DNA of 15,033 bases from Deferribacteres bacterium. GTDB taxonomy: Bacteria; Nitrospirota; Thermodesulfovibrionia; UBA6902. Of the stretch, positions 13,174 to 15,033 are shown piece after piece. The first letter of the stretch is position 1. Each line of letters begins with the position of its first letter. Under the pieces are notes generated by a model. The model had not been told where the DNA came from and made no database searches. It saw nothing but the letters and a program-made list of their open reading frames with translations. Location: assembly GCA_030598625.1 (NCBI GenBank), contig JAUVPO010000017.1, positions 1 to 15,033 of the forward strand, in the 5' to 3' direction. The translations under genes were made by a program, and so were the position numbers.

Positions 13174-14511
13174 CTACAGCACAGGCAGGTAACGGTCCAA
13201 CTCATAAGGATGAATCCTGATCCTGTAGTCGTCCCATTCCAGCTTCTTGCTGGTAATGAAGTTATTGAAAATGTGGTCTCCCAATGCCTTGCGCATGACC
13301 TCGCTCTTTTCCGCTACCTCTATGGCCTTAATAAGATTGCCGGGCAGCGAAGTTATGCCGAGTTTTTTCTTCTCTTTATCATCCAGGTTGAAAATATCTT
13401 TCTCTACCGGCTCGGGAAGTTTATATCCCTTTTCAATACCTTCCAGTCCCGCGGCGAGCATCACAGAAAACGCGAGATAGGGATTGCATGCCGGGTCAGG
13501 CGAACGGAGCTCAATCCTTGTCGCCTGTTCCTTCCCGGGTTTATACATAGGCACTCTCACGAGGGCCGAGCGGTTTCTCCTGGCCCATGCAACATACACC
13601 GGGGCCTCATATCCCGGAACAAGCCTCTTGTAGGAATTGACCCACTGATTTGCAAACGCGGTAATCTCGGGCGAATGTTTCAAAAGACCGGCAATATATT
13701 TCTTCGCCATATCCGAGAGGTTATATTTATCCTTGGCGTCATAGAATGCGTTTCTTTTGCCTTTGAAAAGCGACTGATGGGTATGCATTCCGCTTCCGTT
13801 CTGTCCAAATATCGGCTTGGGCATAAACGTCGCGTAACAGCCATACTTTGTCGCCACTTCCTTAACTACCACCCTGTACGTAATCACATTGTCAGCCATG
13901 GTTAACGCATCCGCATAACGCAGATCAATCTCATGCTGTGACGGGGCAACCTCATGGTGGGAGTATTCCACTTTTATACCCATTTCCTCCAGGGTAAGAA
14001 CGGTTTCTCTTCTAAGGTCACTGGCGGCATCCAGTGTGGTAAGGTCAAAGTATCCACCCTCATCCAGTATTTCCGTGCCTTTAGAATCCTTGAAGTAAAA
14101 GAATTCAAGTTCAGGCCCAAGATAAAAAGTAAGCCCGCTTTTCTTTAATCTTTCCAGATTTCTTTTTAATGCGTAGCGGGGGTCTCCCTCGTAATGTGTA
14201 CCGTCAGGATTTAAAATATCACAAAACATCCTTGCAACGGCCTTGTCCTTCGGCCTCCACGGAATAAGCTGGAAGGTGGTCGGGTCAGGCTTTGCAATCA
14301 TATCACTTTCATCAATCCTCGCGTAGCCTTTAATGGACGACCCGTCAAACCCCATCCCTTCATCAAATGCGGTATCCAGTTCCTCACTTGTAACGGCAAA
14401 ACTTTTTACCTGTCCCAGGATGTCCGTGAACCAAAACCTGATAAATTTCACATTGTGCTTTTTTACCAGATTTATTACATCAGCCTTTGTTTTTGCTTTT
14501 TGCCCTATCAT
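13174..14511 (-). CDS. glnA: Glutamine synthetase, type I (alpha-like)
   Basis: GlnA joins ammonia and glutamate with ATP in the cytosol as a dodecamer. The 445-residue protein has MGFDGSSI (53-60), GPELEFF (132-138), HHEVAPSQHEIDLRY (185-199), the ATP motif KPIFGQNGSGMHTHQS (232-247) and RIELRSPDPACNPYLAF (332-348). Predicted metal ligands are Glu134, Glu136, Glu187, Glu194, His243 and Glu334. At the usual adenylylation site the sequence is DIFNLDDKE, with Phe374 in place of Tyr, and the length fits the alpha class, so control by GlnE is unlikely. The ATG has AAGGAGG at 6-nt spacing. It follows the amidotransferase gene after 89 bp and is probably closed by the terminator at 13135-13152. Confidence 0.98.
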   Translation of the reverse strand: MIGQKAKTKADVINLVKKHNVKFIRFWFTDILGQVKSFAVTSEELDTAFDEGMGFDGSSIKGYARIDESDMIAKPDPTTFQLIPWRPKDKAVARMFCDILNPDGTHYEGDPRYALKRNLERLKKSGLTFYLGPELEFFYFKDSKGTEILDEGGYFDLTTLDAASDLRRETVLTLEEMGIKVEYSHHEVAPSQHEIDLRYADALTMADNVITYRVVVKEVATKYGCYATFMPKPIFGQNGSGMHTHQSLFKGKRNAFYDAKDKYNLSDMAKKYIAGLLKHSPEITAFANQWVNSYKRLVPGYEAPVYVAWARRNRSALVRVPMYKPGKEQATRIELRSPDPACNPYLAFSVMLAAGLEGIEKGYKLPEPVEKDIFNLDDKEKKKLGITSLPGNLIKAIEVAEKSEVMRKALGDHIFNNFITSKKLEWDDYRIRIHPYELDRYLPVL

Positions 14512-14581
14512 TTCTTTCCTCCTTATAAATTTATAGTCCTAAATTATTCAAGGTAGTTGTAATGCTTTTATTTATACGCAT

Positions 14582-14604
14582 ATTATAGATACAATGTTTG
14601 TCAA
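14582..14604 (-). promoter_or_regulatory. Candidate glnA promoter elements
   Basis: The minus strand carries TATAAT (14582-14587) and TTGACA (14599-14604), both consensus, but only 11 bp apart, so they cannot serve as one ordinary promoter. The TATAAT would give a leader of about 60 nt. TTGACA overlaps the stop codon of the amidotransferase. No sigma54 GG/GC pattern was seen. Confidence 0.35.
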
Positions 14605-15033
14605 ATGAAAAATTTATCGTAAAACTTAAAGGCTCGCTTGCGATATTCAGGGAATATCCTGCCGGAACTTTCAAGCATATTATCTACATCATATACTCCC
14701 TCCTTTCCAAACCAATCTTTAATCATTTCGGGCTTAACCTCAATATGAAACTGGAGACCGTATACCTTGTCCCCGTACCTGAAAGCCTGATTCTGATAAA
14801 CCTTTGACGAAGAAAGCCGTACGGCTTTTTGGGGAAGATCAAAAGTATCTCCGTGCCATTGAAATACTTCGGCATATGGCTCCTTATTAACCGCAAGGGA
14901 TGAAAAAGCAGGATCTTCCATTCCATCCGGGGCGATATCAACCCTGTCCCAGCCCACTTCTTCTGTGCCTCCGGAATAAACATCCGCTTTAAGGGCATGA
15001 GCTATCATCTGCGCGCCAAGGCAGATTCCCAGC
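14601..15033 (-). CDS. Class I glutamine amidotransferase, 5' end cut by window edge
   Basis: The frame is open to the right edge, giving 143 residues plus a partial codon and no N-terminus. It contains the class I GATase nucleophile motif LGICLGAQ (Cys codon at 15021-15023) and the GLQFHIEV block carrying the catalytic His and Glu, so the glutaminase triad is complete. FQWHGDTFDLP and NQAFRYG are typical of stand-alone GMP-synthase-like amidotransferases, which release ammonia from glutamine for an unidentified acceptor. The C-terminus is short and lacks a synthetase domain, so it is not full GuaA. The ATG at 15008 is internal and not the real start. It lies 89 bp upstream of glnA in the same direction, and the two may share transcription. 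Confidence 0.9.
   Translation of the reverse strand, partial: LGICLGAQMIAHALKADVYSGGTEEVGWDRVDIAPDGMEDPAFSSLAVNKEPYAEVFQWHGDTFDLPQKAVRLSSSKVYQNQAFRYGDKVYGLQFHIEVKPEMIKDWFGKEGVYDVDNMLESSGRIFPEYRKRAFKFYDKFFI

Noticed and set aside
13210..13905. 231-codon plus-strand ORF opposite glnA
   Set aside because: It is antisense to the strongly conserved glutamine synthetase frame and shows no recognisable domain or Shine-Dalgarno; treated as a shadow.
14599..14604. Perfect TTGACA paired with TATAAT as a glnA promoter
   Set aside because: The 11-bp spacer is too short for sigma70; only the separate elements are reported.

Overview
The window reads as an ordinary chromosomal segment of a Gram-negative (diderm) bacterium. 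LptF and LptG homologues imply an outer membrane with lipopolysaccharide. Moderate GC, a short EF-Ts, a type I glutamine synthetase without the adenylylation tyrosine and a UbiA/MqnP-like quinone prenyltransferase would suit an anaerobic or deep-branching lineage such as Nitrospirota. That placement is a guess and no single gene proves it. I see no transposase, integrase, CRISPR array, tRNA or rRNA.

Layout, left to right. 1-1201 (-): a divergent, long SAICAR synthetase, cut by the left edge, preceded by a 10-codon ORF with a strong Shine-Dalgarno. 1344-2450 (-): an M29-family metallo-aminopeptidase. 2451-2700: a divergent promoter region with a 16-bp perfect palindrome. 2701-3150 (+): smpB, apparently leaderless. 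8096 down to 3152 (-): a compact six-gene run, rpsB-tsf-pyrH-frr-gap-pgk, joining translation factors and UMP kinase to two consecutive glycolytic enzymes. 8097-8453: a 357-bp region holding the rpsB leader, hairpins and a probable promoter. 8454-9725 (-): a DUF1015 protein of unknown function. 9726-9853: a divergent promoter region with an imperfect palindrome. 9854-10717 (+): a UbiA-family prenyltransferase. 12912 down to 10753 (-): lptF-lptG. 12913-13173: an 83-bp structure bounded by perfect 12-bp inverted repeats, overlapping the likely glnA terminator. 14511 down to 13174 (-): glnA. 14601-15033 (-): a class I glutamine amidotransferase, cut by the right edge.

Functionally, rpsB/tsf/frr/smpB cover ribosome assembly, elongation, recycling and rescue. 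pyrH and purC serve nucleotide synthesis, gap/pgk central carbon metabolism, lptFG envelope transport, glnA and the amidotransferase glutamine nitrogen. Several genes (smpB, the M29 peptidase, lptF, pyrH, the prenyltransferase) lack a recognisable Shine-Dalgarno, whereas rpsB, gap, glnA and the small ORF before purC have strong ones. Nothing here is a clear new system. The best leads are the small ORF before purC, the inverted-repeat structure after glnA, the leaderless starts and the palindromes in the divergent promoter regions.
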